DNA of 64,000 nt from Sphagnum magellanicum (GCA_021904315.1 CM038914.1:4898001-4962000); one strand, 5' to 3'. Shown: positions 1 through 12,744, numbered from the stretch's first letter. The notes: generated by a model from the sequence alone, not told the origin. A program made the numbers and translations.

Positions 1-2832
1 CATCTTGTGACACAATTAGGAATATTTACCCTTGCACAGCTATTCAAGGTTCTCATTTCTTGTGAATGTAAGTTTATGTGTGTTAGTATCTGAAGTGAGG
101 GGATAATTGGTGAGCTTTTTGTAGATACCTTTGATCATCCCTCTTTGGATCCAAAGTCTAATCTGTTTGTTGTGACATTGAAGGTCATTAAACATTGTTT
201 GTGACTATTGCTGCCGTTCAACCACTTTGCTCATTTGTCTGTTTGAAGTGTGGGGGTCTCTGTTTTTCATGGTTTTTTCTTTGTTTCCTTCTTGCCTGCC
301 AATATGTTATCAGATCTGAAATTTCCATAACCTCGTTATCAGGTCAGGTTACCTGTCAATTCTATTCAGGTTGACTTGATAGTGGGGAAGTTCTTGATAG
401 TTACGAAGATTTAGTTGTGATATGTGGAAGTTGCGACAGACTTGAGGAAGCTTACTGAGCCTCCCACTGAATTCTTGTGTGGGTGCAGATGAGGTTGTGC
501 CCATCTTCCTTGAACACCCTTGGTACACAGCCTGAGGTGGGATGCAATCACACACTACCAGCTGTTTGCAGATGGTTGTGAGCTTCCTACTCCATCAATG
601 GTATGGCTGTGTGAAGTTTGCCTTTTCAACTAAGAATCCAGCTGTTAATGAAACCAGCAATTTCACTTTGGTTAGATCACGATTCTCAGTGGAAACACAC
701 AAGATGAAATATTTTAGCAGGATTATATTACTCTTCTGTATGTTAGTTAATGAGAGATGTCAATATACAGACTGTTCATGCAGCCAAGTAGTACAGTACA
801 GTACAGTACATATAAAGCTCCCTGCTTGAATAATGTATGAGGCGAACTGAGCTTCATGTCACTGTACAGCCAGTGTGAAAGAAAGGACTAATCAGTTTAG
901 TGTTCAACCCCCAGCTTTGACTTTCTTCCTTGGATTTCTTACCTTCTGTTCTCCTGTGTGTGCTTTGTGAAGTTTGGTTCTTCAATAAACTCAAGTTGTA
1001 ACATGGGTGACTGACTGACTCCCTTAGCTTTGTTCCATCAACAAGCCAAATGCTTTTTTGGTCTATTGTGGTGACATTTAATGGATTCTCTCACTCTATG
1101 GTATTTTAAGAGGGTTACGAATAAGGTTAGGTGTAATAGGAGTAATTCACTTTTCATACCAAAAAGCCGATTGTCTTCTTTCTTATGTGATATTGGTATG
1201 TAAGTTGTAACCACCTCAAGGGGGCAACAAAGTAGTACAATTTTTACCCCAAAACTGACTATCTTGATTGCTTGACCGCAATCTTGGCCCTTCTTAAACA
1301 AAAGTAAATCACAACATTTAAGAATGTAATGAATTCAAAATCAAGTTATTATGCCCATGGTTATACCAATTTGAGTCAATACATTAAAGTTAGCTAATGT
1401 CTCTCTTGGCAGGCTTTCCATGTGATTTTTTCTCCATCCCCATTTTGACTTACCTGAAAATCAATATGCTTTGTATCCTTATACCCTACATGTATCCTTG
1501 TGTTCCTGCCCTTTGTATCCATATCCTCATGTACACAATTGTACTGTAGACCAAAGTTATATTGTGTTCACTATTTTGGACTAACTCTCGATTTCTTGCT
1601 AAAACCTATTTCATCTTCCCATCTAGATCAAACTTTACTATAGGTTAGGATCAGGTTCAGCACATTAAAAAAATGATTAATTATTTTTTTGAAAATCAGT
1701 TATCTTTTCAAAAAGGTTTATTATAAAAAAAAACTTTTGATGAAAACTCAAAATTTCTGTGAAGTTCATTTGAGGTATAATACCCTCCATGGAGTGAGAG
1801 GACATGTGTTGATGAAGCCGTAGTAGTCTCTCCCTCTTAATGAATAATGAGCATCTTAAATGAGTAAATGTTTGAGAATTTTGCTACACAAAAGGATGAT
1901 GCAAATTTTTGATACATCTCCAAATTTCATTGCAAGTGTCTACATATTTCATCACTTGAGATGTGAATTTATCAAGGATTTCAACACCTTCATCTCTCTT
2001 CTTTAGAATATTTTGTTAAAAGTTTTTAAGGATTGCTTAATGATTGAAACTGACCCTAGCCTGTGATATACCATGTTTCCTATTTTGGACAAACTCCCAT
2101 TTTCTTGCCAAGCTTTTTTCATAAACTTATATTGTGTTTACTATTTTGGTCCAACTCCCAATTTCTTGCCAAGCCTCTTTCATCTTCACACCTAGATCAA
2201 ACTTATACTATGTATTCCTATTTTGGACATCTCATTTTCTTGCCAAGCCTTTTTCATCTTCAAGCAAGGACATTCGCCACTGAAAGTTGAAAGTTGGTGA
2301 ATCAATTGATACGTGGTCAAATTTCTTGCACAACACACTTCATTTTCACTTCAATTCTACTTGCTTCTTGTTTTTGAAAACTACAGTATGTACTCATGCT
2401 GAATTCTATCTTCTGATGTCAGGTGTTCCATCATCAACTCTTCATAGGCATTTCTCTTACAGTCATTCACTTAGCAAATGATACCCATGGCACCACCAAA
2501 TTTGAAGGGCCAAAATATTTGCAAACCTATTTGGATGGACAAATCTTTTCCCTTCTTTTGTGGTTTTGGAAAAGTTTGGCAGCTTATTCCCAAATCCCCA
2601 AATGACATGAAATTGAACAAAGGTTTCACAAACCTTTTGATCAAACTCCAAAAGGTTTCTCAAACTGCCATCTCTTCACAGCAAGACTGAATTCATCTTC
2701 AACCTTTTTTACTAACCTGTCAAGATGTCAACAGTTCAAGAATGCTGCAATCTTCTGACAAAATCATCTAACACAGACATGCAAAGAATCTCCTTCTAAG
2801 ATGTGCGTAGCCTGCAGATAGCACATTCCATC
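1..2832. other. Gene-free stretch at the left edge
   Basis: I see no convincing coding exon on either strand. Positions 1-1000 are less AT-rich than what follows and contain an AATAAA at about 984, so they could be the 3' untranslated end of a plus-strand gene lying to the left. That is speculation. From 1040 to 2830 the sequence is AT-rich, with the minisatellite listed separately. Confidence 0.5.
1561..2265. repeat. Degenerate minisatellite, four units
   Basis: The phrase CTATTTTGGAC, followed by AACTCCCATTTTCTTGCCAAG and then TTTCATCTTC...CTAGATCAAACTT, recurs at about 1570, 2078, 2139 and 2218. The last three copies are 60-80 bp apart; the first is separated by about 500 bp of other sequence. 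The copies differ by substitutions and small indels, so the array is old. No coding role is evident. Confidence 0.75.
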
Positions 2833-2838
2833 TTTTAT
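2833..2838 (-). terminator. Candidate poly(A) signal of the RING-FYVE-SYLF gene
   Basis: TTTATT on the plus strand reads AATAAA on the minus strand, about 375 bp downstream of the stop codon at 3214-3216. The position suits a plant 3' untranslated region, but the motif is common in AT-rich DNA, so this is only a candidate. Confidence 0.35.
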
Positions 2839-3213
2839 TGTTCAAGTATTTCATAACAAGCCCAAGGGAGCTGCTATAACAGTCACTTCTACACAGTATG
2901 GAAGATATTCGGTCATCATCAAAGCAGAGCACTTAATATACACCCCACCTTGCATAGTGTGCTGGGAACAACACCTGTGCTACATTGAAAAAAATGTCCT
3001 AGTGCATATTCCTTAATTCAACCACAGCCCGAAGGTGACCAATTGAAAATATGCTAAACACTGAGAAGGGTATTTGGAGCTATCATCCATATTCACAATG
3101 CAGCCCAAGTCTGCTAGGAGGTATCTTCATCATAATTTGTACAGATCAAACTTCAATTGCTTGAACATCACTTACCAACGACCATTTTTTGTTACAAAGC
3201 AGAATGGTGGTGT

Positions 3214-5680
3214 CTAGTCAGAAGTGATTGAATCCACTTTCCCAAATAAAGATTGCAGTGCAGCATAAAGGGGCGCTGCTGCCCTTGGCTGTGGAACTGG
3301 ACCCAACAATATGTCTGTTGCAGTGAGATATGCATCTCCATAGAAATTCAAATTTGTGGCAGTGCGTGTTGCCACCACATTATACTCCAATGAGACCCCA
3401 ACAAAAGCCCCTGTTCAAGACAACCACAAAATGAGCAATTCTAACCTGGGAGTTGCAGGTCAAGAGAAAGAATAGTCCAAATGACATTGACATACAGTTG
3501 CCATAAACAGAGCTTTCACCTTTGCTGCAGCTGTAAGTATAGCAAGCAGCTGCCCCACCATCACCAGCACGAAGATCTGCCTCTGCAGCTCTACCTACAG
3601 GGCCAGCAGCAGCACTCATGCCTGCACCCAATGAGAGATGGGCACGTCCACCAAATGCTTTGACTGCCTTTGCTGTGCGGAGTACAATGATGAAGTCTGT
3701 CAGCTCCCCTCCCACCTTTACCATACAAGACAGTGAAAGTAAAGTGACAATCGGCCCAGAGAAGCATTTCAAATATTCCAGCACAAACATACAAACATAC
3801 AAGATATTGTTCAGACACATATTGTACGCCAGCAGAGCAAATGCTTCTAGACTCAAAGATGAAAATCAACTCACAAAGGTAAAAATAACCAACTAGTCAA
3901 CCAACAAAGAGAAAACTAACATCCATCCAAATTTTACAGGAAATGCAAGAGAAACACCCTTACTTGCGCACCCCAACCAAGACCAACAGAAGCAACAGCT
4001 GATGGGGCAGACCAAGAACCATCTGCTCTCCGAGCAATAACCAATCCAGTGCCAAGCTTGTAGGTGACCATCATCCCAGCCTTCATAACTGTAAGAATGG
4101 CTAGCCCTCGAGCTCCTTTTAGAACAGTATCAGGTATCGACCTCTCCGGTTTTAGCTTCCCAATCTGCACTCCAAACAATTTCAGTTTCAGGGTTGAATT
4201 CATGCAGCATGGACCTAAGACATTATATAAGCTGCAGACAGCTAGAGAATTATAAAGCACCTTGTAGTAGCTGCGCACAGTGTTGGTAGCTTTGTAAATT
4301 TCCTGTTCCATGGAGAGACCAACAGGACTGTTGAGCCACCCCCTCATGCAGCTCATATCTGTCACATCATGTGTTGCCACCTATCCAACAGTAGAATCCT
4401 GTTATTAGGATCAAACTACACAAAAGTACACACAGGCTAAACAGCAGAACCAACTTGATAATAGTCTTCTCCTGATAACACTTTATACAGCCTACAAAGA
4501 GATCCCCTAATTATGGTCCAAATCCCTGTATGCCAGCACCCTAATTTACTCACCTGAGCAGCATTGCTGACCCTGTCAGCCAGAGTACGCTGTATGGGCT
4601 CCAACCTTTCAAAGCATGTATCACATACCCTTTGGGGGGCCCGTTCTCGGAACTTCACTGGCAATAAGCACTTTCCTAATGAGCACCTCCGACAAAACAA
4701 GCCGCCACAAAATCGACAGTGATGGCGGCCACAGGTCACGGGGCGGAAGCTGGCAGCACATTGCATGCATGCAGATGCAGCACTGTCAGGCATCCACTCT
4801 GGAGGTTCTGCATCCAGAAGAGCCCTCACTGCTCGAATATCATCCACACTACCCCTGTGCAAGAGAGGTGGAGCACTGGGACTATGGCCACCTCCATAGC
4901 TACTTCTCCAAGAGTTCTCTAGGTCATATCTGTCCAACACTGCACTCTCATCTCCATAACTGCCAGCAGGCTGCCAATCAGGTGCACGATCACCATATCC
5001 CACAGGTCCTGGTCGTCCCAGTCCAGTTACCATAGCTAAAGCTCCCCTCAAAACATTCCACACATTCAGGTCTGTATTGGTATTCTGCCCCCCCATATAG
5101 TCACTTTGGTGGCCTCTGTTGTCTTCAACAACAGCACTGCTCCCCTCCTTCCCACCCTTTGCAGAAGTCACTGGAATCCATGGCCCAGTTTCTTCAGGCC
5201 AAGGAAGGTCACATTGATAACGACTGCGCCCCTTCTGCCCCTCTCCTTCCAGACCTTTATGTTGTGAGACCTGCCATTGAGACTCTGCTGCTGCAAAGTG
5301 CACAGCTGATCTGGCTGCCTGTGCATGGTCCAGGGCATCACGTAACTCCAAATTTAGGCAGAGAGTGAGGTCAGCATCGAATGGTGTTCGGCAGAGAGGG
5401 CATAGAGGCAGTGCAGAGTGCCTCTGAACCTGCACAATTGTGGAACCCACCTTTTACACAATGAACAAATCCCCAAGCATAACAAAGGCCTTATATGAAG
5501 ATAGCAACAAATGAAACAGACCTGTTGAAGACATGCCAAGCAGCCATTGTGACCACAGGTCAAGGAAGCAGGCCCTCCATAGGTACCAAGAACCTCCATA
5601 CACATTGCACAGGTAGGAACTTCATCATGATCCAGGGTCGAACTCCCTTTGCCCCGATAAGCTACAATATCCTCTGCCAT
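3214..5680 (-). CDS. RING-FYVE-SYLF domain protein (endosomal PI3P/actin-type adaptor), six coding exons
   Basis: Exons on the minus strand: 5680-5522, 5429-4554, 4380-4261, 4164-3964, 3715-3520, 3410-3214. All introns are GT-AG and the phases match, giving 582 residues. The RING is C3HC4 (C24, C27, C42, H44, C47, C50, C63, C66) and is split by intron 1. The FYVE finger spans about 265-329 with WMPD, GRHHCRFCGG and RVCDTC, the PI3P-binding signature. From about 346 to the end is a complete SYLF (Ysc84/DUF500) domain, with GWLNSPVG, KGARGLAI, LGTGLVI, GAGMSAAAGPVGR and YTYSCSKGAFVG. FYVE-SYLF proteins such as Arabidopsis CFS1 act on endosomes and autophagosomes by binding PI3P and actin; the RING suggests an added ubiquitin-ligase role (inference). 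The start is the first ATG (MAEDIVAYRG) before the RING. The reading frame stays open upstream to an acceptor at 5750, so a longer N-terminus is possible. Confidence 0.93.
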
Positions 5681-6245
5681 TCTGTTGTTGAGTTGTTTCA
5701 ATACTCCAGCTACTGCTATTAGGATACCACCATTCTCCGCCGTCTTCCTCCTGACAGAATCAGAAATCAAGAACAAATTTAAGAAAGCAACTAGAAGATA
5801 ATCTGCAACCAAGTGCAGACACAAAAGCTTAGCAGAAAAAAATTGACATCTAAAACTCTCAAATTGGACCATCCCAAATGAAACAAGTTCAGAGTGGAGG
5901 AACAAATATTTAGGTTTCTGTCTGACACAAAGTTGTTGAAGATGTTAAGTAGAAACCAGAAACTTACCAACCAGTATGCAAGGGCATTCAAGCATGCATA
6001 GGGCAGCAAGTTGCTACATCTGTTGGAAGAGCAAGCGTTTGCAGACTCAGTAAAGAGGCAAATTCTGGAAGCTTGATCTTTGTGGAATTGAAAAAAAACA
6101 TGAATGGATGGGGGTTGGAGACTTGCCGCATGAAATTGAATGTAAATTACAACAAAAGGCATCAAAGAGCTAGAAATTAAAAACTACTCAATCATCTGCA
6201 CCAACTCCCCTTCTTCAGCAACTGTCTCCCCTGTTTGACAAGCGA
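5681..6245 (-). other. 5' intron/leader region of the RING-FYVE-SYLF gene
   Basis: A good minus-strand splice acceptor (TTCTGTCAG, exon beginning at 5750) lies 70 bp upstream of the chosen ATG. The message therefore has at least one further upstream exon. No domain is visible in this stretch, and 5751-6240 looks like intron. Confidence 0.55.
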
Positions 6246-7100
6246 TTGATTTCTATAGAAGATGATGCAGAAGAGCTTCTTACGAATGGAAAAAGGGCAA
6301 GGCGTTCGAAACGCTTCGTGCCCTTACCTGGTGGAAAACAAAAAGAGTTGTCTGGCCACAGGATGCCCGATGGAGCTTTAAACTACAAAGATGATGAAGA
6401 GCTTGCTTTCTTTCTTTCTACGCAGGAAAAAGGCAGTCGAAACGTGCCATGCCTTTCGCCGGTGGGAAGCAATAACAACAACAACAACAACAATCTAACC
6501 TCGGGATCCGAAACCCTAGCACAACTCTTTGGATCGAAACAACGGAACAACCACACCGAAATTGCGGAGCATATGAACTTGTAAAGAGCCGCCAAGAAGA
6601 AGAAAGAAGCAGCAGATGAAACTAAGCGTCGGAAATCCACGAACATAAAACGTTAGCAGAAAATTACCGTACGCCAACGCAGGGAAGAAAAAAATAAGAG
6701 CAAAAGAAAGCTGCAAACATACCCCCAACACTGCGGAAGAAGAAGGCGGCTTCGCGTACAATCCGCGGGTAATTCACAGAAGCAAAGACATCCTTGGAAA
6801 GTAATCTTCGCGGACGGCAATCGCCGGAGCCTTCCTCGCACTCCACACTCCAAACGCAGAAAGGGCTTGGTTGCTTGCTCGCTCGCTTGTTCAGAGCGTG
6901 TACGAGGGACAAAGCTCCGCTCGCTAAGAGCCGCGGCTAAGGCGGCAGTGCACCTCGGGCAGCAACAAAAAGCAGCAAAACCCATCTCGCGGAGAGCCGC
7001 CGCTAAGGCGGCAGTGCCCCCAGGGCAGCAGAAAAAAGCAGCCAAAGCCACCTCGCGGGCAAGAAATAAAACCCTTGGACCGGGTTTGTATTGAATAACC
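6240..7100. promoter_or_regulatory. GC-rich block, likely promoter and first exon of the minus-strand RING-FYVE-SYLF gene
   Basis: This 0.85 kb is clearly richer in G, C and CpG than its AT-rich surroundings. On the minus strand a candidate donor, GTTGGGG|GTATGT, ends an exon at 6723, in a phase that could join the acceptor at 5750. On the plus strand an open frame (6246-6584) with Asn repeats and basic stretches reads on after one stop into another Lys/Arg-rich stretch. That frame holds a degenerate internal duplication (about 6262-6340 and 6390-6475). It may be an unrelated plus-strand exon or chance. No protein family is recognised on either strand. Confidence 0.45.
6927..7058. repeat. Two tandem 66-bp GC-rich units
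   Basis: Unit 1 is 6927-6992 and unit 2 is 6993-7058. Both begin AGAGCCGC and end CTCGCGG, and share GCTAAGGCGGCAGTGC and a GGCAGCA...AAAGCAGC core. A length of 66 bp keeps the frame: the plus strand reads 22-residue units rich in Ala, Lys and Gln. The minus strand is also open (Ala/Cys-rich), so the coding strand is undecided. Confidence 0.8.
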
Positions 7101-7399
7101 TGCGGTTCCTTAATCGGTTATTTAACTTTGGCCACAAATATCAAACCCTGACCTAACTTTTTTCCTTTTTTATTTTGCAGGCGCCTTAGAAATCAAAATC
7201 AGGGCAGCAAACGCCCCCTTTTTTTTGGCGAATTTTCGTGCTGTGGCAACAAAAAATTGAAATTTGTTTTTAGTATAAATTCGGAAAATTTTGCTAAATT
7301 TTGAATTTTTTCACAAAACTTTTGAAACCACAAAATTATAAATTATTTTTTTAATAAAAAAACTGATTAGGGATGCTTTTTTTTTTCTTTTTTTCTTTT

Positions 7400-7660
7400 T
7401 TTCCAATTTTGTGATGTAGCCACATTGGCGATCATCTACAATAGGAATTAGCCAAATTCGGTTACAGGTCAGAAGAAGAAAGTAGACAAATTTTTAAAAA
7501 TCCAGATATACTTTGGCCACCTGCAGGAACCTATTATCTAAATATGGCGATTTCAGGGGAGGGAAAAAAAAAAACTTCCAAATGTAGCAACTTTTGACCA
7601 TTGTTTTTCACAAAAGTCCTTTGAATAAGTAGAATTGGATTTATTTTTTTTGGGTCGCCA
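7400..7660. repeat. Dispersed repeat, copy 1 (partner near 54.4-54.65 kb)
   Basis: The order of matching phrases here, TTTGTGATGTAGC, GGCTACAGGTCAG-like, AGTAGA-AAATT, GATATA-TTTGGC, ACCTATT-TCTAAA and AACTT-GG, recurs in the same orientation at about 54385-54650. Both copies lie outside genes. Length near 260 bp with no coding potential suggests a short non-autonomous element or a fragment of a longer one. Confidence 0.7.
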
Positions 7661-8429
7661 ATTGGCAAAAATTCGCCAAAAAGGAAAAACACTTCGCATA
7701 ATCTTCTAATAAGCCTCCAAAGGCAAGCATTGCTTATTATCTTCTTATTTAGGGCAGATACAAATTTTACGTCGGTTTTTAATGTTGGGCAAGGGCAAGT
7801 TGCATTTGGGGTCTTGAGTTCCCACGCCTGAGAACAAAGTAATTTGAGTTCCCAAAGACTCGAGAACAACATAACGTTCTCTCGACTGTCGACCCGGCCT
7901 TCCACTGGACACATAATTAGTGGATGTTGAGGTCATATTCCGCCACTTTTCGGCATTTTAAATTGCAGAATTGAGACCTTCTGGAAGCAAAAGGAGAGAT
8001 TTTGAGGGTCTATGAGGTTTTGAAAAAATCAGAGTGCTTATTTAATGCAGAATCTGCATTCGAAACGCATTCATGTCCCAGAAGGTGCCCTCACTGCACA
8101 TTCTGCCCCCTCTTCCACCTTTTTATTATTCACAACTAATGAAATTAGTTCTTTCATTCTTTAATTTCATCACCAATGGATTGAAGTTCATCCTTCATGT
8201 ACAATGATTTAAAGGTCATCTATCATCATTTAACTCATTGATCATCACTTCAAATCCGTAATGGATAAAATATGTTTCCATCATTATTCACTTTTCATGA
8301 TATGGATGAAATTCATTCATCATTTGTCCCCTTTCCACGCATGATAATATTTAAGAAATTTGTTTATAGAAAAGTTCATTGGATGGCAACTCTTGTGAAA
8401 ACTTCCATAAGTGACCTCCCCCAAACATG

Positions 8430-9545
8430 TAAATTGAGATAGCCATTATGTTTAACTTGACCAACATCTATCTATTAAGGAAGGAAGGTAGTTTGCTTGT
8501 CTTTTTTTGTTTGTCACATTGAAATCTCCCAACTCACCACACATTTGGTGAGGACAAATTCACCAAGATGGTTTCATGATGTTTAAACATGTGATGTAGT
8601 AGTTATTGAATATTGAATAAAATTTTCATTGAAAATTCAATAAAATGAAATCAAATTTTTTTTAAGGAAATTGGAATGTGCTCTTGGTATCATTGGAAAG
8701 CCTTCCATAAGTATGATTTTATGGAGGTAGTTTCATAATTTGTAGATTTAAGGTGGGTGAAATATTGAATTGTGAGTAATTTTTGTCATTATTAAGTTAA
8801 TTTTTAATTTTTTTTTTTCACAATGTGGGGTCATGTTTAGACTTGGGCCAATAGCATGTGTCACACTAGTCTATCTATTAAGGAAGGTTGTTGTTTGTCA
8901 TGTTGAGATCTCCCAATACACAATGCCCCCCACCATGTTTTTGGTATTGTTGGAAATCCTTTGATGAGTGGTTTGTTTGACGCAATTTTTTTGTGTTTAG
9001 ACCTATAATGCAAGAGTTATTGAATAATGAGTGATTTTGTCATTAAAAATTTAATATAGTCAAAACTAATTTTTTTAGCATCTCCTACCTTTGGGGCAAA
9101 TTGAAATGAGGATACTTGGTCAAAAGAAGCTTTGCAACACATTGCAAGGCATAGTCTTCACTTTCTTGGAAAACATTAAATGAATAAAATTTTATGACAA
9201 TAATTTCATAACCTTAAAGCCTAAGGTGTTGAAGCTATGAATTTTGAGTAATCTTTTTCAGTGGAGATTTAATAAACATCAAAATTCAAATTAAATTAGT
9301 TAGGAAACAAGTTGACACTTGGGCCAATGGCAAAGGCAACACTACCTTAGGTTAAGGAAGGTAGTTTGCTTGTTTTCTTTGTTCCTCATGGTGATGAACT
9401 TTCAAACCATGGGGCCCTGAGCTATGTTCTTGGAATTGTTAGAAAAACCTCAATAAGTATGGGTGTATTGAGGTTGTTTTGTAATTATCAAACTTGAAAT
9501 GCAAAAGTTATTTGATTTTGAGTGATTTCTGAAATTGAAAAATAA
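8430..9545. repeat. Decayed tandem array, period near 400 bp, about three units
   Basis: The phrase 'TCTATCTATTAAGGAAGG' plus TTGTTTGTCA...TGAGATCTCCCAA begins near 8467 and 8871, and a shortened version (GGTTAAGGAAGGTAGTTTGC) near 9352. Each is followed by a 'CTTGGTATxxTTGGAAA...CCTT...ATAAGTATG...GAGGT...TTTCATAA' block and a stretch ending in 'TTGAGTAATTTTTGTCATT...AATTTAA'. The units differ strongly from each other, so the array is old. No open frame is shared between units. Confidence 0.65.
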
Positions 9546-11360
9546 ATCAAAAGCCAAGTTTTTAAAGAAGTTGGATTTCAAACAATAGAAGGTAAATTTT
9601 TCATACAAATTCAATAAAAGTAGAAAAAACAAAGTTTCAAGGAAATTGGATTTCACACAAAACAAGGTGAACTTAGGTACCAATTTTTTTTAATGTAGCT
9701 AAGGTGCAATTGTCTAAGTCAATTTAATCAATTTGGCTTTGAAGAATATGAAGAAAAATAAATTAACATCCTTATTTTTTGCCTACCTAATTGAACTGTG
9801 TAAAGAAAAGTGGCAATGTTTTTAGACTTTTCTTCAATTTTTTTCTTTTAAAAAACATTCATTCAACTTGCACACAAAATGTTAATAGTTACCATCACAT
9901 TGTGATAGAATGCTTTTGCCCATTCAAGCAATATATATAGTAAAATTATGTTACAATAATTATTCAACAACACATGTCACATTAGTTATTCTACGTTTTT
10001 TTGATTCCATTCCATATGACCATAGTTTCATTTTGTAAGATAATATCCTACTTCATTAATTTTTGACATATTTCACATATTGAAGGTGATTTTTTGCACA
10101 TGGTTGTGTAAGATGAAATGGAAGCAAACAAAGTTTTTGCTAGATGAAAACCTAGCAGATGAAAAGAGGACCATGGAGCCAAAATGAAAAAAGGCAAGAA
10201 ATTGGTTAGTTAGTACTCATCTTTTGTGGAGTTTTTAGGGTTTAGGTTCAAGAAATGTTGGTTTTTAGATGTTGGTTGATTTTGTGTTGCACATTGATGG
10301 TAATGGCAAATGTGTGGTGTTGCTTTTGTGGAATTCATATCAAGACAATAAGCAAACTATGTTTTGTTTGGAAGCTTTTGATGATCTTTGGCTATGGCAA
10401 GTTCCATAAGATGTTATAGTGGAAGGTTTTGGAGAATGAGTTGGAAATGTTGCAAATAAAAGTTAGATTGTAATGAAGCTAAACACCCATCTTGGATCTT
10501 TTAGTAATGATGTTAGTTTTGTTTTTATTCTTGGTGACTATTTGGGACGAATGCCCATGGTCAATGGTTTTAGCTTGAAAAATTCTAATTGTTTTTTTTT
10601 ATTGCCCATAGAAGTAGACAAATTTGGTCTAAATAATGAACATGAAGTAAAATGGCAAAAACTGATGGAAATGGTGAAGGTCTAAAGGGGACTAGAAACC
10701 TTGTTTAAAAAAACCATCAATTTTTACAAATTGTGATACATTAGAAAAAAAAATCTCAATTTGCAATTGTAATTTGTAATTAAAAATAAGTTGCAATTAA
10801 CACGTATAATTAAAATTCTATTAGTTGTATAAGTGAAATTGTATACAACATTTAATCACAAATGATGATTTGACATGGTATCATCACATTTCACATAAGT
10901 GATATATATGATTAACCTATACACCCTCATCCATTGACCATTCATTCAAAATTGTAACTAATCACCATTATGATGACCTTTTTTGAAAAATGGTTCCAAC
11001 AAATTTTATTTTTTACTAAATAATATATTACAATATTTGGTATGTAGTTAATTCAATAATGTATTTTAGGTTTCAATTTTCAAATTAAGGGTTTTTTTTC
11101 TTGGCCTTGAAAGCTTAAATACTTGTTAAATTTTAACATGGTTTCCCAAGCAAGCCGAAATTAGGATTTCCGTTCAACAATTTTGCCCTTAAACAAATAA
11201 GATCGAGTCAAGCCCATTCGAAGATTTAGGATCAAACTGGAAAGGAGAATAAGTTATGAATAGGTTCTACATAGATACCCAAACGATACCTTGGGAACAA
11301 ATTTCTCGACCTAAGGTCGAGGCAATTGTTTTTAGACCTCAAACTTTTCTGCATTTCTTC

Positions 11361-11367
11361 ATATATA

Positions 11368-11401
<34 letters not shown>
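11361..11401. repeat. (TA)n microsatellite
   Basis: A nearly perfect alternating A/T run of about 40 bp, with one phase break near 11370. Confidence 0.95.
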
Positions 11402-11405
<4 letters not shown>

Positions 11406-12546
11406 TCTTCATGTGCACCTAGATTTTCTTTTTGTTTGATGTGTGTTCTCGTTTTACTCACCTTCAAAGGTGCTATAGTAAAGGACTTGACCAAAAGGCA
11501 TGTCCATCATTTTAAAATATAAATGAAAGCCTTATTGACGAATATTTTGGTAGTGAGTAGTAACATAGGTGCAATTCCTACTATATCCAAAAAAACTTAA
11601 TTTGCATAATAAAAGCCCTGGTGAAGTAAGTTAACTTTTGAATTGGAAAAAAATATAATATTCAAACTTCCCAACATTGGAATATTATTATATGTCAAAT
11701 GAAGAAAAATTAAATATATTCACATTAAAAACTTGCTAGATCTAATCTATTTGTGATTCATGAAATGGATTTCTTTAATCACTTATCTTGATTTGAAATA
11801 TTTTTATTCATCTGTAGAATAATTGTCTCCCAATTAACATCTTGAGAAGTTGCATAAGTTAATTGATGTCTTGGGTTTAGTTTAGATTGATTAAGGTCCT
11901 CATTTTGGTGGATGTTATCATTAAACCCACTCAACTTGATAGGTACATGTTTGTGTGAACCATCCACAAGGTATGATAGGTCTGAATGGTCTCCCCTTCT
12001 TAGAGGAAGTTAAACACCCTTACACAAAACTTCACATGTGTTAATGGGCAATGGTTTTTCATGGTTGCACAATTCATGACCCATTATCACACTCGTTGTG
12101 TTGCATGCCTTACATAACTTGCAGTTGCTTACCAATTTTGAACCAACAACCATTCAGGAGACACGTTAGGTATCTATCAATAATTTAATTCCATCCATTA
12201 GGTTGTTGTGTTTTAATTCATTTGACCTATTTACAATGTTGATGTTATTCAAGCACTATGATAAAACCATGTAGGTGCTACACTCAAACTAACAAAGTAC
12301 ATAAGGGGATGTTATGCTCCCTTCCTCTTGAAATTCATGAGCAAAAGGAGAGAGGAGACTTGAAAGGCAACTCTACAAAAGAAATTGAGTTATCATGATC
12401 CATATCACATCCAAGGGGGATCACCTATCTTGCTTTAGGTAAGACTTCTGGAAATAGTTGGGCCTCATGCACAAGGCCAGATGCCAAGCTTTTGCATAAC
12501 ATGTAACCCGGTTTTAGTGTTTCATTGAAGTACAATTTTTTTACCT

Positions 12547-12744
12547 TTAACTAAGGTGGTGGGACAGGTGGTTATCCGCTGGTTCCACTTTTGGTTCTGC
12601 AAGTTCCACTTGTAATGTGCGGATTGATGGTGGGGGAACCCTAGTTACTCTTGTGGACCAGGACCTGAGAGAAGAAAGCAGCACCACCCGATGGAACAGC
12701 AATCTCACCCTACCAATGTAAAAAGTAAACACATTGCACCTCAA
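12547..12744 (-). other. Possible orphan exon, minus strand, unidentified
   Basis: A patch of balanced base composition within AT-rich DNA. After a possible acceptor (CATTGGTAG) the minus strand carries two overlapping open frames. One gives a Pro/Ser- and Glu-rich peptide ending near 12547; the other gives GEIAVPSGGAAFFSQV before a stop. No family is recognised and no partner exon was found. It may be a gene fragment or chance. Confidence 0.2.

Noticed and set aside
4616..5035. Plus-strand open frame of 139 codons in the FYVE exon
   Set aside because: It is the antisense shadow of the FYVE/linker exon, whose minus-strand reading has full domain motifs.
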